From CAYWNK01 sp047639615 (GTDB lineage Bacteria > Planctomycetota > UBA1135 > GCA-002686595): 25,916 nt of DNA. Of the stretch, positions 1 to 7,874 are shown piece by piece; position 1 is the stretch's first letter, and every line of letters begins with the position of its first letter. The translations under genes were made by a program, and so were the position numbers. Where the stretch lies: positions 1 to 25,916 of the forward strand of contig JBLIOL010000029.1 in NCBI GenBank assembly GCA_047639615.1, given 5' to 3'. The notes beneath the pieces are model-generated. The model was not told the DNA's origin. It worked only from the letters and a program-made list of their open reading frames with translations, and ran no database searches.

Positions 1-615
1 GAGCATGAGAACTGTCGTACGCAGGCGGTGGCCAAGGCGCTCATCGCGGCTCTCGATGATCCGGCCCTGCGCGTGCGCACGAAAGTGCTCGGGATGTTGG
101 TGGATGGGCAGCACGCGGAGCTCACGATCACGACCCTCGTCAGCCGGCTTGGCGACATCAAAAAGAACATGTGGAGCTTGGTGGACTGGCTACGTGGCAA
201 GCAGGGCGTGCACGGCAGTGTCGATGACGCCATGGGCTACATCGAGAGACTGATGGAGGTCAGTGGCGAGGTGCCAGACGACCGCGTGGTGAAGGCGCTG
301 GCGAACGCGCTCAAGGCCATGCCTACGGAAATGCGCGGGCAGCCTGTGGCCATGTCGGCGGTGCACGCGTTGCTCGAGCTCGGCACGCGCGATGCTGTGG
401 CCACCGTGATCAAGCAGTTCAAGCCACGGCCGCCGAGTAAGGGTGCCGTGGAGAACATCCACAGTGCCCTGGAAGACTTTGCTCTCGAGCTGGAGATCGA
501 GGACTACCCCGAGTTCGATGGGGATCTCAAGAAGCTCTGGGAGAGCTGGGCCAGGAAAAACTCGAGCCGCATCCCGACCAAGCTCGGCCGCTGGATCGGC
601 AAGCCTCTGGACTAG
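1..615 (+). CDS. HEAT-like helical repeat protein, C-terminal part (5' truncated by window)
   Basis: The reading frame is open to the first base of the window, so the gene begins upstream; 204 codons and a TAG stop are visible. The protein is rich in amphipathic helices of about 15 residues. Segments such as KALIAALDDPALRVRTKVL and VVKALANALKAM look like HEAT/armadillo-type repeats, which usually act as protein-binding scaffolds. No catalytic motif is visible. The tail (LWESWARKNSSRIPTKLGRW) is basic and aromatic. Its stop overlaps the stop of the convergent nuclease gene by 2 nt, so there is no room for a separate terminator. The HEAT assignment is by pattern only and the function is unknown. 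Confidence 0.6.
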   Translation, partial: EHENCRTQAVAKALIAALDDPALRVRTKVLGMLVDGQHAELTITTLVSRLGDIKKNMWSLVDWLRGKQGVHGSVDDAMGYIERLMEVSGEVPDDRVVKALANALKAMPTEMRGQPVAMSAVHALLELGTRDAVATVIKQFKPRPPSKGAVENIHSALEDFALELEIEDYPEFDGDLKKLWESWARKNSSRIPTKLGRWIGKPLD

Positions 616-1400
616 GCTAGCTCGACCCAGACGGGTGCATGGTCGGAGAGCCCGGCGTCCTTCTCGATCCAGGCATTGGCTACGCGCTCCGCCAGGGAGG
701 GCGTCATCAGGCAGTAATCCAAACGCCAGCCGCGGTCCTTCTCACGCGCTTGGCCGCGGTTTGACCACCAGGAGTAGAGCCGCGGGTCATCTGAGTTGTG
801 TTCGCGCACCACATCGCGCCAGCCCATGGCGAGCAGCTTGCTGAGCCACTCGCGCTCCTCGGGCAGGAAGCCGGAGTTCTTGACGTTGGTCTTGGGGGAC
901 CAGATGTCGAGTTCCGTGTGCGCTACGTTGAAGTCGCCGCAGATGGCGATGGGGCGGTCCTCGGCGAGCAGGTCCTTGAACCAACGCAGCATGTGCTGCA
1001 TGTATTTGAACTTGAGCGACAGGCGTTCCTCCGAGGAGGAGCCCGACGGTACGTACAGGCTGATCACGTCGAAGTCCGGGAAGTTCGCGCGCAGCACGCG
1101 GCCTTCCTTATCGCCCCAGCCCAGGCCGCTGCCGACCTGGTAGCTGTCCGGCGCTTCGCGGGTGAAGAGCGCCGTGCCCGCGTAGCCCTTCTTCTCGGCC
1201 GGGTTCCAGCGCGAGTTGTAGCCCGCCGGCGAGCGCACCTCGTCCGGTACCTGATCCGTGAGTGCGCGCACCTCCTGTGTGCAGAGCACATCCGGCTTCT
1301 CGCGCACGAGCCACTCGCTGAGGCCGCGCTTTTCAGCCGCGCGGATTCCGTTCAGGTTCAAGCTGCAGATCGTGAGACCGCGCTGCTTCTTTTTGGCCAA
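612..1400 (-). CDS. xth: Exodeoxyribonuclease III / AP endonuclease family protein
   Basis: A 262-residue protein of the exonuclease III (EEP) fold, the usual length for the family. These Mg-dependent enzymes cut DNA 5' of abasic sites and trim 3' ends in base-excision repair. Visible motifs are LNLNGIRAA (Asn17), a TQE motif with metal-binding Glu43, GDFNVAHTELD (Asp156, Asn158), WRLDYCL (Asp228) and the C-terminal SDHAPV (Asp253-His254). The start is TTG at 1400, the only start that puts the first strand at its normal place. It lies 8 nt after the carA stop, so it is probably translated from the same mRNA. The family is secure; the exact substrate preference is not. Confidence 0.92.
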   Translation of the reverse strand: MAKKKQRGLTICSLNLNGIRAAEKRGLSEWLVREKPDVLCTQEVRALTDQVPDEVRSPAGYNSRWNPAEKKGYAGTALFTREAPDSYQVGSGLGWGDKEGRVLRANFPDFDVISLYVPSGSSSEERLSLKFKYMQHMLRWFKDLLAEDRPIAICGDFNVAHTELDIWSPKTNVKNSGFLPEEREWLSKLLAMGWRDVVREHNSDDPRLYSWWSNRGQAREKDRGWRLDYCLMTPSLAERVANAWIEKDAGLSDHAPVWVELA

Positions 1401-1408
1401 GGCTCTGC

Positions 1409-2557
1409 TCAGACGCTCGAGGCGTCGGCCTTGCTGGACAGCACCAGCTCGCGGAAGCGATTGAACAGGTGGCTGGAGTCGAGCGGTCCGGGCGCGGCTT
1501 CCGGGTGGTACTGCACGCTGAAAACCGGGTGCTGCCTGTGGCGCACACCGGCCACGGTCTGGTCGTTGAGGTTCACATGGGTGACCTCGAGGCAGTCCGG
1601 AATGGTCTTCGCGTCCACCGCGTAGGAGTGGTTCTGCGAGGTGATCTCTACCCGGCCGGTGGTGTCGTCGCGCACGGGATGGTTCGCGCCGTGGTGGCCG
1701 AAGGGCATCTTGTAGGTTTGCGCGCCCTGGGCCAGGGAGAGGATCTGGTGGCCGAGGCAGATGCCGAAGATCGGGACCTTGCCCACCAGCTCCTTGCAGG
1801 CCTGGATGGCCGAGGTCACAGCCGCGGGGTCGCCGGGTCCGTTGGAGAGGAAGACTCCGTCGGGATTGCGCGCCAGTACATCAGCGGCGGAAGTGCCGGC
1901 AGGAACGACAGTCACGTCAAAGCCGCAGTGCACCAGGCTGCGCAGAATGTTGCGCTTGATGCCGAAGTCGTAGGCCACCAGGGAGAGGCGCGGCTCGGAG
2001 GCTTTCGCGATTTCGGCCGGGTAGGAGTCGGGGTAGGGCTCGTCCCAGACGTAGGGCTCCTTGCAGGTCACTTCGGCTGCCAGGTTGCAGCCGTTGGTGG
2101 TGCGCATGGCCTTGGCCTTAGCCACCAAGGAGTCCGGGTCGGAGTCGGTGGTGGAGATAATGCAGCGCAGGGAGCCGAGCTCGCGGGTGAGCTTCACCAA
2201 ACGGCGCGTGTCGACGCCTTCCATGCCGACGATGCCCTCGGCCGTGAGGTACTCCTGCAGGGTTTGATCGGAGCGGTGGCTGGAAGCTATCGAGGAGGCT
2301 TCCTTCACCACGAAGCCCTCGGGCCAGGCGCGCTTGGACTCGGCGTCTTGGTTGGCGATGCCGTAGTTCCCGATCAAGGGGTAGGTCATCAGCACCACTT
2401 GGCCGGCGTAGGACGGATCCGTGAGGATCTCGTGGTAGCCGGTCATGGCGGTGTTGAACACCAGGTCGCCGCCGCGTTCACCTTCGGCACCGAGGGAAGT
2501 TCCCTCGATCACGAGTCCATTCTCCAGGGCGAACCAGGCAGGTTTGCTTGCGGTCAT
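1409..2557 (-). CDS. carA: Carbamoyl-phosphate synthase small (glutaminase) subunit
   Basis: A full-length 382-residue CarA. It hydrolyses glutamine and channels ammonia to the large subunit CarB to make carbamoyl phosphate for pyrimidines and arginine. The N-terminal CPSase domain begins with ALENGLVIEGTSLGA and contains NTAMTGYHEILTDPSY. The C-terminal class I amidotransferase domain carries the nucleophile elbow FGICLGHQ (Cys267) and the His351/Glu353 pair in QYHPEAAPGP. The ATG overlaps the larB stop as ATGA, which indicates translational coupling. carB is not in the window. No attenuator or pyrimidine-regulatory element is visible upstream because the gene is internal to an operon. Confidence 0.97.
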   Translation of the reverse strand: MTASKPAWFALENGLVIEGTSLGAEGERGGDLVFNTAMTGYHEILTDPSYAGQVVLMTYPLIGNYGIANQDAESKRAWPEGFVVKEASSIASSHRSDQTLQEYLTAEGIVGMEGVDTRRLVKLTRELGSLRCIISTTDSDPDSLVAKAKAMRTTNGCNLAAEVTCKEPYVWDEPYPDSYPAEIAKASEPRLSLVAYDFGIKRNILRSLVHCGFDVTVVPAGTSAADVLARNPDGVFLSNGPGDPAAVTSAIQACKELVGKVPIFGICLGHQILSLAQGAQTYKMPFGHHGANHPVRDDTTGRVEITSQNHSYAVDAKTIPDCLEVTHVNLNDQTVAGVRHRQHPVFSVQYHPEAAPGPLDSSHLFNRFRELVLSSKADASSV

Positions 2558-3321
2558 CGCGCGATCGGCTCCGTTCCAAGTTGGTTGATGCGGGCTGCGG
2601 CGACACCTGCGCCGAACCCGTTGTCGATGTTGACCACCGTGACGCCAGCGGCGCAGGTGTTGAGCATACCGAGCAAGGCTGCCAGCCCACCCAGGGCGGC
2701 GCCATATCCGATGGAGGTGGGCACGGCGATGACGGGTCTGCCTACGAGTCCGCCTACCACGCTGGGCAGGGCGCCCTCCATGCCGGCGACCACGATCAAG
2801 GCGCGCGCGCTGCGCAGCCGATCCGTGTGGGCTAGCAGGCGATGAATACCGGCCACACCGACGTCCGCCAGGTGCTCCACCTTGGCGCCGTGTAGGCGCG
2901 CGGTGAGCAGCGCTTCCTCGGCCACGGGGCGGTCGGAGGTTCCGGCGCTGATCACGAGCACATCCCCGACGCCCTCGCGCGGGCCCCCGCGTTCCACCGA
3001 GAGCGCGCGGGCGTCCTGATGATGTACGGCGTCGGGGAACTTGGCCAATACAGCCGCCGCGCCATCCTCGGTGATGCGCGTCACAAGGAGCGTCTCGTGG
3101 GTCGCGAGGATCGCCTGCGCGATGTCGACCAGCTGGCCCGGGGTCTTGCCGGCTCCGTAGACCACCTCGGGATGACCGCAGCGCAGGGCCCGATGGGTGT
3201 CCAGGTGAGTGTGGCCCAGGTCCTGAAATGGAAGACTGGCCAGGCGCTCAAGAGCGTCGGGGATTGCAGTCTCGCCAGCCTTGACGGATGCGAGTAGTCG
3301 TTCCAGGTCGGAGGGGTCCAA
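2554..3321 (-). CDS. larB: LarB, nickel-pincer cofactor biosynthesis (P2CMN synthase)
   Basis: A 255-residue LarB with a C-terminal AIR-carboxylase (PurE)-like domain. LarB carboxylates and hydrolyses nicotinic acid adenine dinucleotide to pyridinium-3,5-biscarboxylate mononucleotide, the first step of the nickel-pincer nucleotide cofactor of lactate racemase and related LarA enzymes. Diagnostic stretches are EVVYGAGKTPGQ, VISAGTSDRPVAEEA, VAGMEGALPSVVGGL and a NIDNGFGAG loop near the C terminus. The start is TTG at 3321; an in-frame TAA lies just upstream and no other start fits. It is 63 nt after tsaD and overlaps carA by 4 nt. The later-step genes larC and larE, and the user larA, are not in this window. 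Confidence 0.9.
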   Translation of the reverse strand: MDPSDLERLLASVKAGETAIPDALERLASLPFQDLGHTHLDTHRALRCGHPEVVYGAGKTPGQLVDIAQAILATHETLLVTRITEDGAAAVLAKFPDAVHHQDARALSVERGGPREGVGDVLVISAGTSDRPVAEEALLTARLHGAKVEHLADVGVAGIHRLLAHTDRLRSARALIVVAGMEGALPSVVGGLVGRPVIAVPTSIGYGAALGGLAALLGMLNTCAAGVTVVNIDNGFGAGVAAARINQLGTEPIAR

Positions 3322-3384
3322 ACGGCGCGCAGTTTAGCGAGCTGGAGCCCGGGTAGCAGCCCTAGCCCGCTGTTCCTGGGAGGA

Positions 3385-4416
3385 TCAGCGCGGACTGGCG
3401 TCCAGGGCCAGTCCTGGAGTCAATTCGAGGGCGCCGGGGGCCTGCAACTGGTGCCAGCCCAGGCCGCCGATCATGACCGCGTTGTCGGTGCAGTAGGCCG
3501 GGGTGGGGTAGTGCACCGTATGGCCCAAGGCCTCGGCGCGCTCCCGTAGGACCGCCCGCAGGCTCTGATTGGCAGCCACTCCACCGGCCAGCAGGATGGT
3601 GTCCAGGCCCTGCTCCTTGGCGCAGCGTAGGGTTTGCTTGCAGAGCGTATCGACCACCGCTTCCTGGAAGGACGCAGCTACGTCAGCGCGATTGGGGATG
3701 TCCTCCGGCAGGGGCGTGGGGGCTAGGGCATCACCGCCGCGCAGATAGTAGAGGACAGCCGTCTTCAGGCCGCTGAAGGAGAAGCCCACGGAGCCGTCCT
3801 TGGAACGATAGCGCGGGAAGCGGATGGCCTTGGGGTCGCCGTCGAGTGCCATGGCGGAGACCGAGGGTCCCCCCGGGTAGGCCAAGCCCAAGAGGTGGGC
3901 GACCTTGTCGAAGGCTTCGCCAGCGGCGTCGTCCAGGGTGCTCGCCAGCTGCGTCATGGAGGCGGGGCCGTCGGCGCGGTAGAGGGCTGTGTGTCCGCCG
4001 CTGACCACCAGCGCCAAGCACGGGTAGACGTTCTGATCCTCGAGCTCCATGGTGGCGGCGTACACATGCGCTTCGATGTGGTGCACGCCGACCAAGGGCA
4101 AGCCGCGTGTGAAGGCTAGGGCCTTGGCGGCGGAAAGGCCCACCAGTAGCGAGCCGATCAAACCGGGCCGGTTGGTGACGGCGATCCCCGCCAGATCATC
4201 CAGGCCGCAGTTCGCATCCTTGAGCGCGGCACGGATCACCGGCAGGATCTGTTCCAGGTGCGAACGCCCAGCAATTTCCGGGACGACGCCACCCCATTCC
4301 GCGTGGATCGAGGCTTGGCTGTGGATGACGGAGGAGAGCACCTCGCGTCCGCCGACGATGACGGCCGCAGCGGTCTCATCGCATGAGGATTCAATCCCTA
4401 GAACCAGCTCGCTCAT
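3385..4416 (-). CDS. tsaD: tRNA N6-threonylcarbamoyladenosine transferase subunit TsaD
   Basis: A 343-residue TsaD (Kae1/YgjD). With TsaB and TsaE it moves the threonylcarbamoyl group onto A37 of tRNAs reading ANN codons. Motifs are the N-terminal LGIESSCDETAAAV, EWGGVVPEIAGRSH, metal-binding HIEAH (113-117), VSGGHTAL, and GGVAANQSLR near the C terminus. The frame is open for 46 more codons upstream, but that stretch is arginine- and proline-rich and unlike the family. The ATG at 4416 overlaps the protease stop as ATGA, so I take that start. It sits at the end of the transketolase-protease-tsaD cluster. Confidence 0.97.
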   Translation of the reverse strand: MSELVLGIESSCDETAAAVIVGGREVLSSVIHSQASIHAEWGGVVPEIAGRSHLEQILPVIRAALKDANCGLDDLAGIAVTNRPGLIGSLLVGLSAAKALAFTRGLPLVGVHHIEAHVYAATMELEDQNVYPCLALVVSGGHTALYRADGPASMTQLASTLDDAAGEAFDKVAHLLGLAYPGGPSVSAMALDGDPKAIRFPRYRSKDGSVGFSFSGLKTAVLYYLRGGDALAPTPLPEDIPNRADVAASFQEAVVDTLCKQTLRCAKEQGLDTILLAGGVAANQSLRAVLRERAEALGHTVHYPTPAYCTDNAVMIGGLGWHQLQAPGALELTPGLALDASPR

Positions 4417-5774
4417 TCTGCTTGGCCCTTGGCGGGGGCTGTGTACAAGGCGAGGGCCGTGGGGCGCTTGCCAGCGAGCAGCAGGAAAGCTGCGCGCAGT
4501 TGTGCATCGTCGGGTAAGGGCTCCACCAGGGTCTCGCCCAGCTCGGCTTCCCAAGCTGCCAGGTCCGCGCGGGCTTCGACGGGCGGGCCGTAGCGCGCGC
4601 TGTGCGTGCGTGCGGTAGCCTTCTCGCGCTCGGTGATCTCGACTTCCACGTCGGGCCTAATGCCGTAGTCGCGACCTTCGGAGCTGCGCTCGAAGTTGCG
4701 GTGGCTCGGTGAGTAGTAGTGCGCGCTGGTGATCTTGGCGCGGGTGCCGCTGTCCGGGAAGCGGCGGATGGTCTGGACCATGCCTTTGCCGAAGGTGGGT
4801 GCGCCCACGAGCACAGCTACGCGGTGATCCTGCAAGGCGCCGGCTAGCACTTCGGAGGCGCTGGCGGAGTGCTCGTCCACGAGCACGACCAAGGGCAAGC
4901 CTTGCAGGGTTGCGTGGCCCTCGATACCGCGTTCGATCTCCACTTCGAGGCGACCCTCCGTGGACACGATCACGCCCGAGGGAATGAAGCGTCGTGCGAT
5001 GGCCACAGCCGCGTCGAGCACGCCGCCCAAGTTGCCGCGCAGGTCGATCACCAAGCTGGTGGCGCCCTCATGCTCCAGATAGGCCCAAGCCGCATCGAAC
5101 TCGCGCGCGGTCTCGCGCGAGAAGGAGTGGATCGATAGGTAGGCCAGTCCGCGCTCAGCGTCCACCATGTGAAATTGGCGAATGCTCGGGTCGAGCAGTG
5201 ATTCCGGCGTGATCTCCACCGTGCGCTCAACTCCTTCGAGTGAGCGTAGGTGCAACTCACGCACCTCGCCCGGTCGAGATTGGAGCAGGTCGTGGAAGGT
5301 CTGATCGTCGAGACCGGCGACGCTCTCGCCGTCCACTTCGAGCACGCTATCACCGATCCACAGGCCAGCCCGTTTGGCCGGGCTCTCGGGAAGGGGGAAG
5401 AGCACGCGCCGCTCGCCGTCTATCAAACTGAAGAGCGCGCCAAGTCCCGCGTAACGTCCGGCCGTCTCGCGATCCAGCTCCGCTGCGGAGTCCGCATCGT
5501 AGTAGCGCGAGTAGTCGTCCAGACTGCGCGTGAAGCCCTCCATCGCGCGATCCAGGATCTCCTGGTCGGAGAGCTCGCGTACGAAGCTAGCCTGCGCAAA
5601 GTTGCGTACGGCGCGGTACTGGGCCACATCCGCTTCCGAGGGATTGGGGCTCAGCTTGCGTACGATCAGGGCTCCAAACACGCCCGTGCCGATCCCCATC
5701 AGCCAAACCACGAGGACGGCGCTGGAGGGCGTCCTGGGTTTGACGTTGGGATCGAAGTCCAGAGGATCGGTCAC
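4413..5774 (-). CDS. S41 family C-terminal processing peptidase with PDZ domain
   Basis: A 453-residue membrane-anchored serine protease of the CtpA/Prc family, which cleaves periplasmic proteins at their C termini. One transmembrane segment lies at about residues 18-38 (VLVVWLMGIGTGVFGALIV). A helical region with LDDYSRYY follows, then a PDZ domain (about 105-185, with SPAKRAGLWIGDSVLEVDGE). The S41 core has VIDLRGNLGGVLDAAV, the nucleophile in SASASE (Ser305) and the general-base Lys330 in FGKG, spaced as in Prc. The start is GTG at 5774, 13 nt after the transketolase N-half gene. The C-terminal ~80 residues have no motif I recognise. The substrate is unknown. Confidence 0.93.
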   Translation of the reverse strand: MTDPLDFDPNVKPRTPSSAVLVVWLMGIGTGVFGALIVRKLSPNPSEADVAQYRAVRNFAQASFVRELSDQEILDRAMEGFTRSLDDYSRYYDADSAAELDRETAGRYAGLGALFSLIDGERRVLFPLPESPAKRAGLWIGDSVLEVDGESVAGLDDQTFHDLLQSRPGEVRELHLRSLEGVERTVEITPESLLDPSIRQFHMVDAERGLAYLSIHSFSRETAREFDAAWAYLEHEGATSLVIDLRGNLGGVLDAAVAIARRFIPSGVIVSTEGRLEVEIERGIEGHATLQGLPLVVLVDEHSASASEVLAGALQDHRVAVLVGAPTFGKGMVQTIRRFPDSGTRAKITSAHYYSPSHRNFERSSEGRDYGIRPDVEVEITEREKATARTHSARYGPPVEARADLAAWEAELGETLVEPLPDDAQLRAAFLLLAGKRPTALALYTAPAKGQAE

Positions 5775-5787
5775 GGACGGGCTGGGG

Positions 5788-6627
5788 CTAGGCGCCGATC
5801 GGGGCTTCGAGTTCGGCCACGGCTTGGGCCAACTCTTCGTCGTTCGGTGCTACGCCGTGCCATCCGGGCTGGTCTTCCATGAAGGAGACACCCTTGCCAA
5901 GAATCGTGTGGCAGATGATCGCGCTGGGACGGTCCTCTACCTGGCGTGCTTCAACAAGTGCCTCATCGATGGCGCGCAGGTCGTGGCCATTGATGTCCAC
6001 CGCGTGCCAGCCGAAGCTCTCGTACTTGAGGCGTAGGTCGCGCACGTCCATCACGTCGCGCATATACCCGTCGATCTGCACGTTGTTGTAGTCGACCATG
6101 ACGCACAGGTTGCCCAGGTCGTAGTGGGCTGCGGCGGTGGCGGCCTCCCAAATCTGTCCTTCCTGGCTCTCGCCATCGGAGGAGGCGCTGTAGATGCGCG
6201 AATCCCAACCGGAGAGGCGCGCGCCGAGGGCCATGCCCGCGGCGACGGAGAGGCTGTTGCCAAGGCTGCCGGTGCTGAAGTCGATGCCCCACTCCAGGTT
6301 GCGGTGGGGGTGGCCTTGCAGGGTCGCTCCGAACTTGCGGAAGAGCATCAGCTCATCGCGCGAGATCAAACCCTTGGAAGCCAAGAGCGAGTAGTAGCCT
6401 GCGCAGGTGTGACCGTTGCCGAGCACGAAGCGGTCGCGCTCGGGGGCGAGTACGTTCTCCGGGGTTAGGCGCAGGTGCGAGTGAAACAGAGTGGCCATGA
6501 AGTCGGCCATACCCAAAGGGCCACCGGGGTGACCGCAGGTCGCTGCGTGCACCATGCGAACGGCGTCTAGACGCGTCTGCTTGGCGAGGGCCTGGACCTC
6601 TTCGAATTGTTGATTGTCGAGTGCCAT
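5788..6627 (-). CDS. Transketolase, N-terminal (TPP-binding) subunit
   Basis: A 279-residue stand-alone N-terminal half of a split transketolase. It holds the thiamine-diphosphate/metal site: CGHPGGPLGMADF near the N terminus, GNGHTCAGYYSLLA (where many relatives have SKGH), TGSLGNSLSVAAGMALG, and the TPP motif SSDGESQEG followed by VDYNNVQIDG about 30 residues later. Together with the next gene upstream it would transfer two-carbon ketol units in the non-oxidative pentose-phosphate pathway. It starts 13 nt after the C-half gene. The order C-half then N-half in the direction of transcription is the reverse of the fused enzyme and of the split operons I know. Confidence 0.93.
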   Translation of the reverse strand: MALDNQQFEEVQALAKQTRLDAVRMVHAATCGHPGGPLGMADFMATLFHSHLRLTPENVLAPERDRFVLGNGHTCAGYYSLLASKGLISRDELMLFRKFGATLQGHPHRNLEWGIDFSTGSLGNSLSVAAGMALGARLSGWDSRIYSASSDGESQEGQIWEAATAAAHYDLGNLCVMVDYNNVQIDGYMRDVMDVRDLRLKYESFGWHAVDINGHDLRAIDEALVEARQVEDRPSAIICHTILGKGVSFMEDQPGWHGVAPNDEELAQAVAELEAPIGA

Positions 6628-6640
6628 GTGGAGCTAGGGG

Positions 6641-7636
6641 CTAGGCGTTCTTGCGCTGCAGGAGGTCTTTGGCGCGAGCGGCGAGGCCGTTGGCGTCCAG
6701 GCGGTAGTGGGCGAGCAACTGTTCAGCGGTGCCGGACTGTCCGAATTCGTCGTCCATGCCACCGAAGGCCATAGGGACGGGATGATGCTTGAGCACTGCC
6801 TGCGCAACAGCATCACCGAGGCCGCCGCGAATCTGGTGCTCTTCGGCGGTCAGGATCGCACCGCACTCGCGCGCAGCATTGGCCAGCAACTCTTCGTCGA
6901 TGGGATCGATAGTGGCGATGTTCAGCACGCGCACATGGATGCCGTCCTTGGCCAGCAACTCGGCGGCGGCCAAGGCCTCCGCGACTTCCACACCGCAGGC
7001 AGCGATGCACAGGTCGGTGCCCTCGCGCAGCATGGTGCCGCGTCCGATTTCGAACTTGTAGGACTCGTCGAAGACGACCGCGGTCTTGGCGCGGCTGAGG
7101 CGCACATAGAAGGGACCGTCCGTAGCGGCGGCGGCCTTGACCGCTTGGTGTGCTTCGATGGCGTCGGCCGGAACGATCACGCGCATGTGCGGCAAGACGC
7201 GCATGAGTGTGATGTCCTCGAGCATCTGGTGTGACTTGCCGTCCTCGCCGACCGTGAGGCCCGCGTGGGTGGCGCAGATTTTTACGGAGAGCTCCGGAAC
7301 GCAGATGCTCTGGCGAATTTGTTCGTAGGCCTTGCCCGCGGCGAACATGGCGAAGGAGCTCGCGAAAACGGTGCGCCCAGTTGTGGATAGACCGGCGGCG
7401 ATGCCCATCATATTGGCCTCAGCCACACCGATGTTGAAGAAGCGCTCGGGGTAGGCCTTGCTGAAGGCCTTGGTCTTGGTGGAGCCGGAAAGGTCCGCGT
7501 CGAGGACGACCACGTCCTCGCGCTCCTGACCGAGTTCCATGAGGGCTTCGCCGTAGGCGTCGCGGGTGGCCTTGGGCTTCGAATCGCCCTTGCTGAGGGG
7601 GGCCAGGCCCCGGGGGGAGCTCGAGACGGATGTCAT
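6641..7636 (-). CDS. Transketolase, C-terminal (pyrimidine-binding) subunit
   Basis: A 331-residue partner of the neighbouring N-half. The Pyr domain runs from ATRDAYGEALMELG through VVLDADLSGSTKT and FNIGVAEANMMGIAAGL, whose Glu is the catalytic residue that activates the TPP aminopyrimidine. ATHAGLTVGEDGKSHQ follows. The last ~125 residues form the C-terminal transketolase domain (IAACGVEVAEALAAAELL and LTAEEHQIRGGLGDAV). About 20 residues before the domain are Ser/Lys-rich and may be disordered. It is the first gene of the minus-strand run, so the promoter should lie in 7637-7874, shared with the divergent EF-hand gene. A 1-deoxyxylulose-phosphate synthase C-half is less likely given the split partner. 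Confidence 0.92.
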   Translation of the reverse strand: MTSVSSSPRGLAPLSKGDSKPKATRDAYGEALMELGQEREDVVVLDADLSGSTKTKAFSKAYPERFFNIGVAEANMMGIAAGLSTTGRTVFASSFAMFAAGKAYEQIRQSICVPELSVKICATHAGLTVGEDGKSHQMLEDITLMRVLPHMRVIVPADAIEAHQAVKAAAATDGPFYVRLSRAKTAVVFDESYKFEIGRGTMLREGTDLCIAACGVEVAEALAAAELLAKDGIHVRVLNIATIDPIDEELLANAARECGAILTAEEHQIRGGLGDAVAQAVLKHHPVPMAFGGMDDEFGQSGTAEQLLAHYRLDANGLAARAKDLLQRKNA

Positions 7637-7874
7637 CGCGTGATGGGGTGGTTGCAGAACGGGTCGGAGGTGGGGCGCTAGGAGGCTTCCCGTGGGGATT
7701 GTCTCCCAGCTACCCTTCCCTTGCTAGTGGGACCCTGGCAACCCGAGGGACCATTGCCATAAAATGTGCCCGGATAATGGCTGGCCTCGCTCAGGGCCGG
7801 CCGCCATCCCAGCCCAGACAGATTCTGGGCGTCTCTCGATACCTGAGCACCTTGCTCCTCTAGAGCTGATCGTC
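7637..7874. promoter_or_regulatory. Divergent intergenic region between transketolase and EF-hand genes
   Basis: These 238 bases separate two divergently transcribed genes, so both promoters should lie here. On the plus strand there is an A/T-rich TAAAAT at about 7760 and a TTGCCA about 15 nt before TAATGG, but neither pairs with a good partner hexamer. No operator-like palindrome or riboswitch was recognised. No strong Shine-Dalgarno precedes the ATG at 7875. This is a location call rather than a mapped promoter. Confidence 0.35.

Noticed and set aside
1469..2845. 458-aa open frame on the plus strand
   Set aside because: It is antisense to carA and larB, which match known families end to end; its composition (Val/Gly/His-rich, no motifs) is that of a shadow frame.
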